The notes under the pieces are model-generated. The model saw only the letters and a program-made list of their open reading frames with translations. It searched no databases and was not told where the DNA came from. The position numbers and the translations under genes were made by a program. DNA of 64,000 nt, taken from assembly GCA_934432725.1 (NCBI GenBank), contig CAKRZE010000013.1, positions 1 through 64,000 on the forward strand, read 5' to 3'. Below, one piece after another: positions 28,192 to 37,409 of this stretch; within the stretch, counting starts at the first letter, position 1, and every line of letters starts with the position of its first letter. This DNA is from an uncultured Eubacteriales bacterium. GTDB lineage: Bacteria; Bacillota; Clostridia; Oscillospirales; CAG-272.

Positions 28192-28818
28192 ATGGGCATG
28201 TTTGATGCGTTTAGAAAGAAGACCGGGGGAGCGGGGACGGTGCTGCGGGGTCCGGTGACGGAGCTCATTGTCGGCTTGGGCAATCCGGGAGATAAGTATG
28301 CCATGACCCGGCACAATATCGGATTTATGACGGTTTCCGCGCTGGCGGATGCTTACGGTGCGGAGCTTGGCAGGGCAAAGTTTCATGCACTGTGCGGGGA
28401 CTGCGTGATCGGGGAAAAGCATGTTCTTCTGATGCTGCCGCAGACCTTTATGAACAATTCCGGAGAGGCGGTGCGGGAAGCGGCTTCGTTTTACCACATT
28501 GCTCCGGAGCATGTTTTTGTCATATGCGATGACATCAATCTGGATTCCGGAAAGCTGCGGATCCGCAGAAGCGGTTCTGCGGGCGGACATAACGGATTGA
28601 AATCCATTATATACCATCTGAATTCCGAGGCGTTTCCGCGTATCAGGATCGGAGTCGGAAAAAAGCCGGAGCATTTTGATCTTGCCGACTGGGTTCTGTC
28701 GGTGTTTCCGGAGCAGGAGCGTCCGCTTCTGAAGGATGCGGCGGGACGGGCTATGGAGGCTCTTCCTTTGCTTCTGGAGGATCAGTTTGACAGGGCAATG
28801 GGGCTTTACAACGGCTGA
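28192..28818 (+). CDS. pth: Peptidyl-tRNA hydrolase
   Basis: 208 residues. It releases peptides from peptidyl-tRNA that drops off the ribosome and is essential in bacteria. Family motifs are clear: LIVGLGNPGDKYAMTRHNIGF with the catalytic His, PQTFMNNSG, and CDDINLDSGKLRIRRSGSAGGHNG. The enzyme proper begins near residue 23; the first 22 residues (MGMFDAFRKKTGG...) are an extension not usual in the family. GGAGGAG before ATG 28192 supports that start. Mfd follows 240 bp downstream, as in Bacillus. Confidence 0.95.
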   Translation: MGMFDAFRKKTGGAGTVLRGPVTELIVGLGNPGDKYAMTRHNIGFMTVSALADAYGAELGRAKFHALCGDCVIGEKHVLLMLPQTFMNNSGEAVREAASFYHIAPEHVFVICDDINLDSGKLRIRRSGSAGGHNGLKSIIYHLNSEAFPRIRIGVGKKPEHFDLADWVLSVFPEQERPLLKDAAGRAMEALPLLLEDQFDRAMGLYNG

Positions 28819-29056
28819 CGGCACGGGTCGCCGCGCCTTTGAACCTGTGCAGCCGGGGATAGATGCCTCTCCGGTTTGCCGGGGGCGGAATGCGTCCGCC
28901 GAGTCCGGGACGCCAACAGCGCATTCGGATACTGCCGACAGAAGCGCGGAGCGCTGCGGGGACGGCGGCTTTTCCGTTTGCGCCGGGCGCTCTTTTGGGC
29001 GGTGCCGTATCCGGCGCGCACAGCCTGACTGCTTTTCAGAAAGGACGAATTGATAT

Positions 29057-32000
29057 ATGGAGCTTTTGACCGGGAGAATTCGGGAGGAGCGGGAATACCG
29101 CAGCATACTGGAAACACTGTCTGCGCAGAACAAGGCGCTTCATCCGCACCCCATGCAGCTGACCGGCTTGTGCGAGGGTGCCAGAATTACGGTTGTCGCC
29201 GCGCTGATCCGGGATATCCGCGCCATGTGCGGGCGCTGTCCCCTGATTCTGGTGCCTGACGAACGCGGAGCGCTGCGGCTGGCACAGGGGCTGGAGGAGC
29301 TTGGGCTTCAGCCGAAAACGTACCCGTACCGGGATTTTATGTTTCATCCCGTTGTATCCTCTCACGAATATGAGCAGGAGCGGCTTGCGGTTTTGTCCGG
29401 CGTGCTGTCGGGAAAGCCGGATGCTGTCATTGCAGTTCCCGATGCGGCGCTGCAGTTTACCATGCCGCGCGCCGTCCTGAAATCCCTTACCCGGGAGATA
29501 CGAAAGGACGCTCCCTGCGATCTGGATGAGCTGATCCGGTTTCTTTTGGCGTCCGGATACGTCCGCTGCGATCCGGTGGACGGGGTGGGACAGTTCGCCG
29601 TGCGCGGCGGGATTGTGGACATTTATCCGCCGCAGTGCGATGAGCCGGTCAGAATGGAGCTGTTTGGAGACGAGATTGACCAGATGGGCTTTTTCGATAT
29701 CCTGACACAGCGCAAGACGGAGAGCTGCGACCGCTTTTTCATTACGCCGGCGCGGGAAATCGTTGTGACGGATGAAATGCGGAGCCGGCTTGCCGAGGTG
29801 ATCCGCACGCTCCGGAAACGCGCGGGAGACGGGCAGCCGTCCGATTCCTTCAAAACGGAGCTTTCCGAGCTTGAGGCGGGCGGAGAGCTTACGTTCCTTG
29901 ACAAGTACATTTCGCTTCTGTATCCGCAGAAGGAATGCCTGCTGGACTATTTTCCGCAGAATGTTCCTTTTATTCTTCTGGAGAGCAGCGGGGTCAGGGA
30001 CCGGCTGGAGAGCGCCGAATGGCACGAAAAGCAGAACCTTGAGACGCTGCTGGAGGAAAAAGCCATATCGCCGCAGCTTGCGCAGTATGCTGCATGGAAG
30101 AGCGATTTTGAGGAGTGGGTTCAGGGCAGAAGCGGCGTGATTGCGGATGCCATTGCAGGGTCTTTGGGGGATCTGCAGCTTTCCGGGCTGTTCAGCATGA
30201 CGACACGGCAGACGGTTTCCTACGCGGACTCCTTTGAGCTTCTTTCCGAGGATCTGCGCATGTACCGGCGGACGGATTTTTCCACGGTGCTTCTGTGCGA
30301 GAACGATGTGATGGCGAAAAATCTGCAGGCAATGCTCTCGGAGAAGGAGAACATCACAGCCTCCGTTGTGCATGCGGGGGAGGAGCCTGCGGGAAACGGT
30401 CCGTGGATCCTTACGGGGGTCTGCATCCCCGGCTTTGAGCTTCCCGCTTCCCGGTTTGCCGTGCTTTCCCTGTACGCGGCAAGGAGCACGGGCGCAAGAG
30501 TCCGTTCCGCGGCAAGAAAAAAGAAAAGCAAAAAGTCCGCGCAGGAGCGGATCATGTCCTATGCCGATCTGACGCCGGGCGATTATGTGGTGCATGACGT
30601 CCACGGCATCGGAATCTATCAGGGGCTTCAGACCGTCACGGTGGATGGCATTACCCGCGATTTCGTGAAAATCAAATATGCAGGCAAGGACATGCTGTAT
30701 CTGCCCTGCAATCAGCTGGATGCCATTTCGAAATATATCGGCGCCGGAGCGGAGGACGGCACGCTGAAGCTCTCCCGCATGGGCGGAGCCGAGTGGGGAA
30801 AGGCAAAGGCGAGGGTCAGAGCCGCGGCAAAGGAAATGGCAAAGGAACTGATCGCGCTGTATGCGGAGCGTCAGCGGAAGGAGGGCTTTGCCTTTGAGCG
30901 GGACGATGAAATGCAGGCGGCGTTCGAGGAATCGTTTGCCTATGAGGAGACCGACGGACAGCTTGCCGCCGTGAACGAGATCAAGCGCGATATGGAGAGC
31001 AGGCGTCCGATGGAACGCCTTTTGTGCGGGGACGTCGGCTTCGGGAAGACAGAGGTCGCGCTGCGCGCCGCGTTCAAGGCGGTGCAGAGCGGGAAGCAGG
31101 TCGCTGTTCTGGTGCCGACAACGATTCTTGCAATGCAGCACTACCAGACCTTTCTTGCCCGCATGCGCGGATTTCCTGTCAATGTGGATATGGTGTCCCG
31201 CTTCCGTTCAGCAAAGCAGCAGGCAGAGACCCTGCGGAGGCTGCGGCGCGGTGAGGTGGATATTTTAGTCGGAACACACCGGCTTTTGTCCCGCGATGTG
31301 GAGTTCAGGGACCTCGGACTGGTGATCGTCGATGAAGAGCAGCGCTTCGGGGTTTCGGCAAAGGAAAAGCTGAAGCAGCTTACCAAGAATGTGGATGTCC
31401 TGACGCTGACCGCAACGCCGATCCCGCGAACGCTGAATATGGCGATGAGCGGGATCCGGGATATGTCAATTCTGGAGGAGGCGCCGGGAGACCGCGTTCC
31501 GGTGCAGACCTATGTTCTGGAATACGACGACCTGATCATTGCGGAGGCGATCCGGAAGGAGCTGCGGCGCGGCGGGCAGGTGTTCTATCTGTACAACCGC
31601 GTGGAGACACTGGATATGGCTGCCGCGCGGGTCAGGCAAATGGCTCCCGATGCGAGGATCGCAATGGCGCACGGGCAGATGGACAGGGAAGAGCTCTCCG
31701 ACATCTGGCGCAGCATGCTTGACGGGGACACGGATATCCTCATCAGTACGACGATCATCGAATCCGGCGTGGATGTGCCGAATGCCAATACGCTGATTGT
31801 GGAGCATGCGGACAAATTCGGGCTGTCTCAGCTTCATCAGCTCCGCGGTCGTGTGGGGCGGTCCGCAAGGCGGGCATATGCGTATTTTACGTATCCGAAG
31901 GGAATGGCGCTGAGCGATATTGCGCAGAAACGGCTTTCCGCCATGCGGGAATATACGGAATTCGGCTCCGGCTTCCGGATCGCGCTGCGGGATCTGGAGA

Positions 32001-32575
32001 TACGCGGCGCGGGCAACCTCCTCGGCGCGGAGCAGCACGGGCACATTGAGTCTGTGGGATACGATCTCTATATGCGGCTTCTGAACGAGGCGGTTCTGGA
32101 GGAAAAGGGCGAAAAGCCGAAGCCGAAGACAGAGTGTACGGTTGACCTCAATATCAATGCCTATATTCCGGAGAGCTATATTCACAGCACGGCGCAAAGG
32201 ATTGAGGCATACAAGAAGATCGCCCTGATCGAAAACGACGGGGATTTCGGCGATATTGTGGATGAAATGCTGGATCGCTACGGGAATGTGCCGCAGACCG
32301 TGTCCGATCTGATCCAGATATCCTATATCCGTCAGCTTGCGGGAAACGCGCAGATGACGCGGGTGGAAAACAAGGGCGGCTCTATCCTGATTTATCCGGA
32401 GCGGATGCGCCCGGACATCTGGTCAAGGCTCGCTGCGGAATACCCGGGAAAGCTGTTTGTCAATATGAGCGTTTCGCCTTATATCGCGTACCGGTTCCGC
32501 AAAAACGAATTTCCTCTGGACTTTCTGATCGCATTGTTTAAAAAATATATACAAATCCGGAACGAAACGGTGTAG
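29057..32575 (+). CDS. mfd: Transcription-repair coupling factor
   Basis: 1172 residues, normal length. Mfd pushes stalled RNA polymerase off damaged DNA and recruits UvrA. Domains: UvrB-like N terminus (about 1-330), the CarD-like RNA-polymerase-interacting domain opening TPGDYVVHDVHGIGIYQG (about 505), the RecG-like translocase with Walker A GDVGFGKTE (about 658) and the DEEQRFGV box (about 760), motif QLRGRVGRS, and the C-terminal TRCF domain. AAAGGA precedes ATG 29057. It lies between pth and a foldase lipoprotein gene, the Bacillus-type order. Confidence 0.97.
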   Translation: MELLTGRIREEREYRSILETLSAQNKALHPHPMQLTGLCEGARITVVAALIRDIRAMCGRCPLILVPDERGALRLAQGLEELGLQPKTYPYRDFMFHPVVSSHEYEQERLAVLSGVLSGKPDAVIAVPDAALQFTMPRAVLKSLTREIRKDAPCDLDELIRFLLASGYVRCDPVDGVGQFAVRGGIVDIYPPQCDEPVRMELFGDEIDQMGFFDILTQRKTESCDRFFITPAREIVVTDEMRSRLAEVIRTLRKRAGDGQPSDSFKTELSELEAGGELTFLDKYISLLYPQKECLLDYFPQNVPFILLESSGVRDRLESAEWHEKQNLETLLEEKAISPQLAQYAAWKSDFEEWVQGRSGVIADAIAGSLGDLQLSGLFSMTTRQTVSYADSFELLSEDLRMYRRTDFSTVLLCENDVMAKNLQAMLSEKENITASVVHAGEEPAGNGPWILTGVCIPGFELPASRFAVLSLYAARSTGARVRSAARKKKSKKSAQERIMSYADLTPGDYVVHDVHGIGIYQGLQTVTVDGITRDFVKIKYAGKDMLYLPCNQLDAISKYIGAGAEDGTLKLSRMGGAEWGKAKARVRAAAKEMAKELIALYAERQRKEGFAFERDDEMQAAFEESFAYEETDGQLAAVNEIKRDMESRRPMERLLCGDVGFGKTEVALRAAFKAVQSGKQVAVLVPTTILAMQHYQTFLARMRGFPVNVDMVSRFRSAKQQAETLRRLRRGEVDILVGTHRLLSRDVEFRDLGLVIVDEEQRFGVSAKEKLKQLTKNVDVLTLTATPIPRTLNMAMSGIRDMSILEEAPGDRVPVQTYVLEYDDLIIAEAIRKELRRGGQVFYLYNRVETLDMAAARVRQMAPDARIAMAHGQMDREELSDIWRSMLDGDTDILISTTIIESGVDVPNANTLIVEHADKFGLSQLHQLRGRVGRSARRAYAYFTYPKGMALSDIAQKRLSAMREYTEFGSGFRIALRDLEIRGAGNLLGAEQHGHIESVGYDLYMRLLNEAVLEEKGEKPKPKTECTVDLNINAYIPESYIHSTAQRIEAYKKIALIENDGDFGDIVDEMLDRYGNVPQTVSDLIQISYIRQLAGNAQMTRVENKGGSILIYPERMRPDIWSRLAAEYPGKLFVNMSVSPYIAYRFRKNEFPLDFLIALFKKYIQIRNETV

Positions 32576-32663
32576 AAAAATGCGCGTTTTTGCTGTAAAA
32601 TAAAATATCATGCTTTGCGGATCTCCGCGCTTGCGGACGGTCCGACAGAAAGGAAATGAAGCC

Positions 32664-33776
32664 GTGAAAAAATTATTATGTCTGCTTCTTGCCGCTGCGG
32701 CGTGCATGGGATGCCTGCTTCTTGCCGGCTGCTCCGCGGGGGGCGGGGAAACCGTGATGGAGTATCGCGGTTATAAGATTACGGCGCCGATGTATCAGTA
32801 CTTTTCGGCTACGCTCAAGGCGAATATCCTGAAGGCAAGCGGGGTAAAGGATTCGGATGAATTCTGGGATACCGAGGTGACGGACGGAGTGACTGCCGAG
32901 ACGTACTATACCGAGATGCTTGACAGACGGGTCAAAAATCTGTGCATTTCAGAGTATCTGTTCCGGTATTACGGACTGAAGCTGGAGGACAGTGTGAAAA
33001 AGTCCATCGAGGACGATATCAACGAAAAAATAGAATATTACGGCGGCAGAGCTGCATTGAACGAGGCGCTTGCAACGCTGGGAATCAACATCAGCATTCT
33101 GAAGGAAATCTATACGATTGAGGAAAAGCAGAGCGCAGTATACAGCTATCTGTTCGGGGACGGCGGCTCGATGGAGCCGGATGACAGCGAGGTGGAGGAG
33201 TACTATCGGTCAAACTACTCGCGGATGTACTATATCGTCCTTTATACGACAAAGCCCGTCAAGGACTCCGAGGGCAACTACATTTACGATACGGACGGAT
33301 CGTGGAAAACCGAGCAGATGACCGAAGAGGAGATCGCTGCGGTCAAGGAAAAGGCACAGACGCTTTTCCATGAGGCGGAGGAGGGGGACGATGCCCTGTT
33401 CGTCTCGCTGATGAAAGAAAATTCGGATTTCGATATTCTGACCAATTATCCGAACGGGCTGTTTGTGTCTGCCAACGAATATGAGACCTACGGCGCGAAA
33501 ATTGTGAATCTGCTTGGGGAGATGAAGCCGGGCGATGTCAGAACGTTTGAAGAGTCCTATTCCGTATGGATCCTCCGCAAGCTTGAACTGACGGAGTATT
33601 CGGAGCTTTCCGATACGGATATCAAGCAGCTCTCCTCGCTTGCGGCGTACACGGCGCAGAAAAAATATACGCAGTATTTTGATGAGATCGGCAAAGAGGT
33701 GTCGGTTTCCGATTCCGTGAAGCAGGAGTACGGACTCAGGCGGGTGGAGGCAAGCCGCATGGCTTCGTCCGTCTGA
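32664..33776 (+). CDS. Foldase-like lipoprotein (SurA/PrsA N-terminal type)
   Basis: 370 residues. Signal peptide with lipobox LAGC at about Cys25. Behind it lies a helical SurA/PrsA-like N-terminal domain (about 50-180) and a segment that could be a degenerate peptidyl-prolyl isomerase domain (about 190-310), though I do not see the usual parvulin motifs. It probably assists folding of exported proteins at the membrane. Start chosen at GTG 32664 because AAAGGAAATG lies just upstream and the signal peptide starts there; the longer frame from 32610 is not supported. It follows mfd by 88 bp. Confidence 0.75.
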   Translation: MKKLLCLLLAAAACMGCLLLAGCSAGGGETVMEYRGYKITAPMYQYFSATLKANILKASGVKDSDEFWDTEVTDGVTAETYYTEMLDRRVKNLCISEYLFRYYGLKLEDSVKKSIEDDINEKIEYYGGRAALNEALATLGINISILKEIYTIEEKQSAVYSYLFGDGGSMEPDDSEVEEYYRSNYSRMYYIVLYTTKPVKDSEGNYIYDTDGSWKTEQMTEEEIAAVKEKAQTLFHEAEEGDDALFVSLMKENSDFDILTNYPNGLFVSANEYETYGAKIVNLLGEMKPGDVRTFEESYSVWILRKLELTEYSELSDTDIKQLSSLAAYTAQKKYTQYFDEIGKEVSVSDSVKQEYGLRRVEASRMASSV

Positions 33777-33835
33777 CAAAATAATGCGGGAATAAACGCT
33801 CCGGTGCGTATTGCCCGGGAAAAGGAGAACGACGT

Positions 33836-34627
33836 ATGCTGCCTGTTCGAATTGTGACATATAATCTCAGAATGAATACACCGCATGACGGAGAGAATTC
33901 ATTTGACAACCGAAAGAAGCTGATTCGCGAAAAATTGCTCGGGACAGAGCCGAAGCCGGATATATTCTGCTTTCAGGAGGCTCTGCCGGACATGCTGCAA
34001 TGGCTGAAGGAGCTCCTAGGAGAGCAGTATGCTTCGGTCGGATTCGGGAGAATGGCGGATTTTGGCGATGAGGCTAACCCGATCTTCTTCCGGAGAGAGC
34101 GCTTCTGCCTGCACGGGTTTGAGCAGATCTGGCTCTCTCCCACGCCGTATGAGCCGGGAAGCCGCTTTCCGCAGCAGAGTCTCTGCCCGCGTATTTGCGT
34201 CTGCGCGGTGCTGAAGCCGTCGGACGGTGCTCCGATCCGTGTGTTCAATACGCATCTGGACAACCCGCCGGAGGCGGAGGCAGCCCGCATGGAGGGGCTT
34301 AAGCTGATTTTTCACTTCATTGCGGAGCAGAACGCCAAGCGCGACATGCCCTTTGTGCTGACCGGGGATTTCAATGCCGTGCCCGATTCGGAAACGCTTC
34401 GGCTGGTATATGATAACCGCGACCTGCATCTGAAGGATGTTACGGCAGATATACCGGTGTCTTACCATGCCTATGGAAACGAGCCTCCGGTGAAAATAGA
34501 CTATATTCTTGTGCCGGAGAAAGCGCGGGTAGGGGAGGTTTCGGCATGGAAGGATTATGACGGGGTGCATTATCTCTCCGATCACTATCCGATCGAAGCG
34601 GAAATCATTTCTTTTTCCGAAGAGTAA
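33836..34627 (+). CDS. Endonuclease/exonuclease/phosphatase-family enzyme
   Basis: 263 residues with the full EEP metallo-fold signature: VTYNLRMNT (Asn), FCFQEA (metal-binding Glu), VFNTHLDNP, LTGDFNAVPDS (Asp/Asn) and YLSDHYPIEAEI (catalytic Asp-His). No signal peptide, so cytoplasmic. Members cleave phosphodiesters in DNA, lipids or small molecules; single-gene bacterial versions like this are often annotated only as family members, so the substrate is open. AAAAGGAG precedes ATG 33836. A weak hairpin at 34658-34680 may end the transcript. Confidence 0.88.
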   Translation: MLPVRIVTYNLRMNTPHDGENSFDNRKKLIREKLLGTEPKPDIFCFQEALPDMLQWLKELLGEQYASVGFGRMADFGDEANPIFFRRERFCLHGFEQIWLSPTPYEPGSRFPQQSLCPRICVCAVLKPSDGAPIRVFNTHLDNPPEAEAARMEGLKLIFHFIAEQNAKRDMPFVLTGDFNAVPDSETLRLVYDNRDLHLKDVTADIPVSYHAYGNEPPVKIDYILVPEKARVGEVSAWKDYDGVHYLSDHYPIEAEIISFSEE

Positions 34628-34759
34628 GGGAAAATGCCGGGTTTTTCGCTATATGAGGGCTGTCGATGCGCGGCAGCCTTCTCTGCTTACGGAATCAAGC
34701 TTTCTGAGAGGGTCCAGTCAGACTGTGGATAATAAAATAATATTTTTTTGCTTTTTGTA

Positions 34760-34788
34760 TTGACAAACACGGATGATTGTGGTAAAAT
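34760..34788 (+). promoter_or_regulatory. Promoter of tRNA-Ser
   Basis: Exact TTGACA (34760-34765), 17-nt spacer, TAAAAT (34783-34788), 27 nt before the mature tRNA. Confidence 0.8.
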
Positions 34789-34815
34789 ATAAAACGTTGT
34801 AGGGCAGATTGCCAT

Positions 34816-34904
34816 GGAGAGATGGCTGAGCTGGTCTAAGGCGCACGACTGGAAATCGTGTAACGGCTAATACCCGTTCAAGAGTTCGAATCTCTTTCTC
34901 TCCG
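34816..34904 (+). tRNA. tRNA-Ser (anticodon GGA)
   Basis: Class II tRNA of 89 nt. The 7-bp acceptor GGAGAGA pairs with TCTCTCC, the anticodon stem CACGA/TCGTG carries loop CTGGAAA with anticodon GGA, there is a long variable arm (TAACGGCTAATACCCGTT region) and a T arm with GTTCGAATC. Discriminator G is followed by an encoded CCA (34905-34907). Its 3' half is the attachment site of the integrative elements downstream and remains intact. Confidence 0.97.
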
Positions 34905-34911
34905 CCACAAC
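34849..34911 (+). repeat. Attachment site copy 1 (tRNA 3' half)
   Basis: 63 bp, from the anticodon loop through CCA to ...CGCCACAAC, identical to 39257-39319. The two copies bound a 4.4-kb segment that includes a tyrosine recombinase gene, as expected for integration into the 3' end of a tRNA gene. Confidence 0.9.
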
Positions 34912-34918
34912 AAAACAG

Positions 34919-34946
34919 GAAGGAACGGTTTTCACCGTTCCTTTTT
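34919..34946 (+). terminator. Terminator after tRNA-Ser
   Basis: Stem AAGGAACGGT/ACCGTTCCTT with a TTTC loop and T run, 12 bp after the att repeat. An almost identical copy follows the second att copy (39329-39353), so it belongs to the end of the elements. Confidence 0.8.
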
Positions 34947-34958
34947 GTGTCTGTCATA

Positions 34959-35114
34959 TCATAGTCCACCCAGCTTCAGCAACAGTATTCCAATCAGCAG
35001 ATAAATTTCGCCGATAGTCAGGGCAATGAAAAAAAGCTTTATCTGCTCCCGTTTCGGTGCTTTCTCCAAGAATTCGAAAAGCTGTTCCCAAAACTGCACA
35101 ATGCGCATTTTCAT
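34959..35114 (-). CDS. 51-residue membrane protein of element A
   Basis: Small protein, opening MKMRIVQFWEQLF, with one strong hydrophobic helix (about residues 27-47, IKLFFIALTIGEIYLLIG) and a short KLGGL tail. GGAGGAAA lies directly before ATG 35114, so translation is well supported. It is the last gene of the minus-strand operon and starts 14 bp after the stop of the 85-residue gene. Its C-terminal half survives in element B as part of a chimeric frame. It may be an accessory or entry-exclusion-like protein; nothing in the sequence proves a function. Confidence 0.7.
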   Translation of the reverse strand: MKMRIVQFWEQLFEFLEKAPKREQIKLFFIALTIGEIYLLIGILLLKLGGL

Positions 35115-35128
35115 TTTCCTCCTGCAAT

Positions 35129-35386
35129 TCAAATCAAATCATATTTACCACACCTATCAAGCTGAAAAGTCGGGACTATTATTTCGTAACCGTTAATTTC
35201 ATAATAAGACCGAGAAGAATAATAGCACCGCTTTTCTTTCCAATCGATATGATAACACCTATCCCCTTTTTCGCGCTCGTTCCAGTAAGTGCGCCATACG
35301 TTAATATCTTTTCTAATGCAAAAAGAAATTAATTTTCCGTATTCTTCTATTCCGGTTATCAAAAACGCTCTTTTCTTCTCATGCAT
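35129..35386 (-). CDS. 85-residue protein of element A
   Basis: Small soluble protein rich in Tyr, Arg and Lys (CYHIDWKEKRCYYSSRSYYEIN), family unknown. It starts 1 bp after the integrase stop, with GGGAGG inside the end of the integrase gene and 8 nt before ATG 35386, so it is co-translated with the integrase. The position next to an integrase suggests an accessory role, but an excisionase would normally be basic with a winged helix, which I cannot confirm. It is absent from element B. Confidence 0.6.
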   Translation of the reverse strand: MHEKKRAFLITGIEEYGKLISFCIRKDINVWRTYWNEREKGDRCYHIDWKEKRCYYSSRSYYEINGYEIIVPTFQLDRCGKYDLI

Positions 35387-35387
35387 A

Positions 35388-36251
35388 TTATTTTCCTCCC
35401 ACGATCTGCACGCATGCTTCTTGCAGTCCTATTGTCGGATGACTGTATATATCCAATGTCACACTAACGGAAGAATGTCCGAGAACGCTTTGTACGATCT
35501 TTGGATTAATTCCGTGATTCAGCATCATTGTTGCGTAGCTGTGCCGGAGGTCATGAAAGCGAACGCGCGGGAAGCCGTAACGCCGAAGCACCGCCTGCAA
35601 GGCTTTGTCAAGGATTGCCGGAGTAAGCCCGTCAAGATATTCCTGCGTTGCGTGCGTTTGAAATATGCTCCGGTGCGGTTCTGCGATCAATATAACACGC
35701 TGGGAGCGTTTTGTTTTGCACGGGGTAATGACATCATTCCCATGCACAACCGTGCGTGTGCGCGAAATTTTGAGCGTTCCCGTGCGTTTGTCGTAATCCG
35801 TGTATATGTTGATGCCGAGGACTTCACCGCGCCGGAGACCGTAGCAGAGTGCCATGACGAGCGGCGCATGCATGCATGTCCCGCGCGTGACGGCAAGCAG
35901 GCGCGTGATCTGATCCTCTGTCAGCGTTACATAATTGTAAGCCTGCACCTTTGGCATGTCATAGCGCCCGAACACATTGTTTTCCGTCCATCCGCGCTTG
36001 ATGCTCCAATTCATGAGTTTCCGGAGCGTGGAAAGAGCGTAAACGACAGTGCGCGTTTTATAGCCGTTTTCCCGCATGCGCTGCGCAATTACATCAAGAT
36101 CATTTACCGTAATCTGATCAAGGTCACAGCCGCCGAGGGAGGGAAGCACATGCAATTTCATGTTTGTCATGTATCCTTCTGCCGTTGTCGGTCGTAACCG
36201 TGTTTCTATGTAGCCTTTCCGGAATGCGTCATATGCTGTTTGCAATGTCAT
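35388..36251 (-). CDS. int: Tyrosine recombinase (integrase) of element A
   Basis: 287 residues. Integrates and excises the element at the tRNA-Ser 3' end. The SAM-like N-terminal domain covers about 1-95. The catalytic domain carries the first Arg in CYGLRRGEV, HDLRHSYAT (His and second Arg), LGHSS (His) and the nucleophile Tyr in DIYSHP. ATG 36251 overlaps the rep stop (ATGA) and is preceded by AAGGAG; a longer frame to 36308 is rejected. The corresponding gene in element B has lost everything after about residue 41. Confidence 0.95.
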   Translation of the reverse strand: MTLQTAYDAFRKGYIETRLRPTTAEGYMTNMKLHVLPSLGGCDLDQITVNDLDVIAQRMRENGYKTRTVVYALSTLRKLMNWSIKRGWTENNVFGRYDMPKVQAYNYVTLTEDQITRLLAVTRGTCMHAPLVMALCYGLRRGEVLGINIYTDYDKRTGTLKISRTRTVVHGNDVITPCKTKRSQRVILIAEPHRSIFQTHATQEYLDGLTPAILDKALQAVLRRYGFPRVRFHDLRHSYATMMLNHGINPKIVQSVLGHSSVSVTLDIYSHPTIGLQEACVQIVGGK

Positions 36252-37306
36252 AATATACTCCTTATCTCGCCGCAAGGTATTGTCTGCCGAAGCGCCTTTT
36301 GAAGCCACCGGAGGAATTCAATCGCATCCGGCTCTATTCCCGTGCAGTAATTTTCCTGCAGCCATTTTCTATATTTTCCTCTGCTGTTTATGCTCAATTT
36401 GTTGATGAATTCAAGCGCGTGGTCTGTTCTGCCCATTCGGATGAACTGCTGAATTGCGTACACGTTCGCGCCGTTCATGCCCTCTGTGTTCACGTTCTCC
36501 GGATTCCGTGTGCAAACTCTGATCTGCTGTATCAGGTCGAATATTTCCTTGACATACCGATCGAACAGCATCGGCGGGAATTCATCTGCCAGAAGATACC
36601 CGCATTTTGAAAAGCTGAACTCCACGCGCGTCACGCCTTTGTATTGTTCTGCCTCCGGTGTGTTCTGCCGTTCCTTCTCTTTGTCGTATACCTTCACTCT
36701 TCCGTGCTGGCTTTTGGGGCGGAGGTATTTGGTATCATCTCCGGCAACCGTGCCCCATTTCATCACCTGTGTCTGTGCCGGTGCATCGAATACCACGGAA
36801 TCCACTGTGATCTGATTGTAATTGCTGTCTGTTCCTCTAAGGTCATACGCGAGGTCAAATGAGGTTATTTCCGTGACTACCGCTTCATTGGCTGCGAGAA
36901 ACTGTCGGATTACGTCCGGGACGGTTTGCTTGTTCGGATTGTATTCCAGCCACCATTCATAGGCGTTGTATGTGCCGTTCGGCTGGTACTGTCCACCGGC
37001 AAAGAATACGGAGTTTTCCTCTCCTTCCGTGTGGATCGTGAGCATATAGCGGTATGTGCCGATCTTGCCGCCGAGGTTTTGGTATTCCTTGATGCTCTGT
37101 GTCTGTGTGAGAAGCTCCGAGAAGATGCCTGTATCAAATCTGTCTCCTGTCATTTTGAGCTGTTCTTTGAGTTTGTCTTTTCTGATCTCTCTTCCGGTTT
37201 TGTATCTGTCCTCTGTCACATCCTTTTTCTCTATTCCGTATTGTTTCAGCTTGTACTTGATCTTGATCTTGTCAATGCTTTTTGAGATAGTGAAAAAGTG
37301 ATTCAT
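36248..37306 (-). CDS. Replication initiation factor, copy A
   Basis: 352 residues resembling the Rep_trans / replication initiation factor family (as in Tn916 Orf20 and ICEBs1 NicK relatives), which nick DNA with a tyrosine and start rolling-circle replication or transfer. Family-like features include the FDLAYDLRG strand and RVKVYDKEKERQ, and the late RYVKEIFDLIQQ helix. It ends in a 4-bp overlap with the integrase start. An inverted repeat (37371-37401) lies just upstream and may be its origin. The protein is identical to copy B although the genes differ at about 25 positions. Confidence 0.85.
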   Translation of the reverse strand: MNHFFTISKSIDKIKIKYKLKQYGIEKKDVTEDRYKTGREIRKDKLKEQLKMTGDRFDTGIFSELLTQTQSIKEYQNLGGKIGTYRYMLTIHTEGEENSVFFAGGQYQPNGTYNAYEWWLEYNPNKQTVPDVIRQFLAANEAVVTEITSFDLAYDLRGTDSNYNQITVDSVVFDAPAQTQVMKWGTVAGDDTKYLRPKSQHGRVKVYDKEKERQNTPEAEQYKGVTRVEFSFSKCGYLLADEFPPMLFDRYVKEIFDLIQQIRVCTRNPENVNTEGMNGANVYAIQQFIRMGRTDHALEFINKLSINSRGKYRKWLQENYCTGIEPDAIEFLRWLQKALRQTIPCGEIRSIL

Positions 37307-37370
37307 ATCATTTTTGTGAGGAAATCTGCCTTATTATAAGAAGGGCAGATTTCTTTTCTGCCTTTCCGCT

Positions 37371-37401
37371 CCCCCTGTCGCCCATGAAGGACGACAGGGG
37401 G
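37371..37401. promoter_or_regulatory. Candidate replication/transfer origin hairpin
   Basis: Perfect 10-bp inverted repeat CCCCCTGTCG/CGACAGGGGG with an 11-nt loop, about 65 bp upstream of the rep start. The same hairpin is kept in element B (40735-40765) with one loop change, while the sequence beyond it differs completely. Rep_trans-family nickases act at such hairpins next to their genes; the assignment here is inferred. Confidence 0.5.
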
Positions 37402-37409
37402 AAGCGTCA

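Noticed and set aside
27431..28316. Cys/Arg-rich frames through the 126-bp repeats
   Set aside because: They stay open only because the unit is a multiple of three; no ribosome site and low-complexity composition.
29036..31141. 701-codon minus-strand frame opposite mfd
   Set aside because: Shadow frame; the plus strand encodes an unmistakable Mfd.
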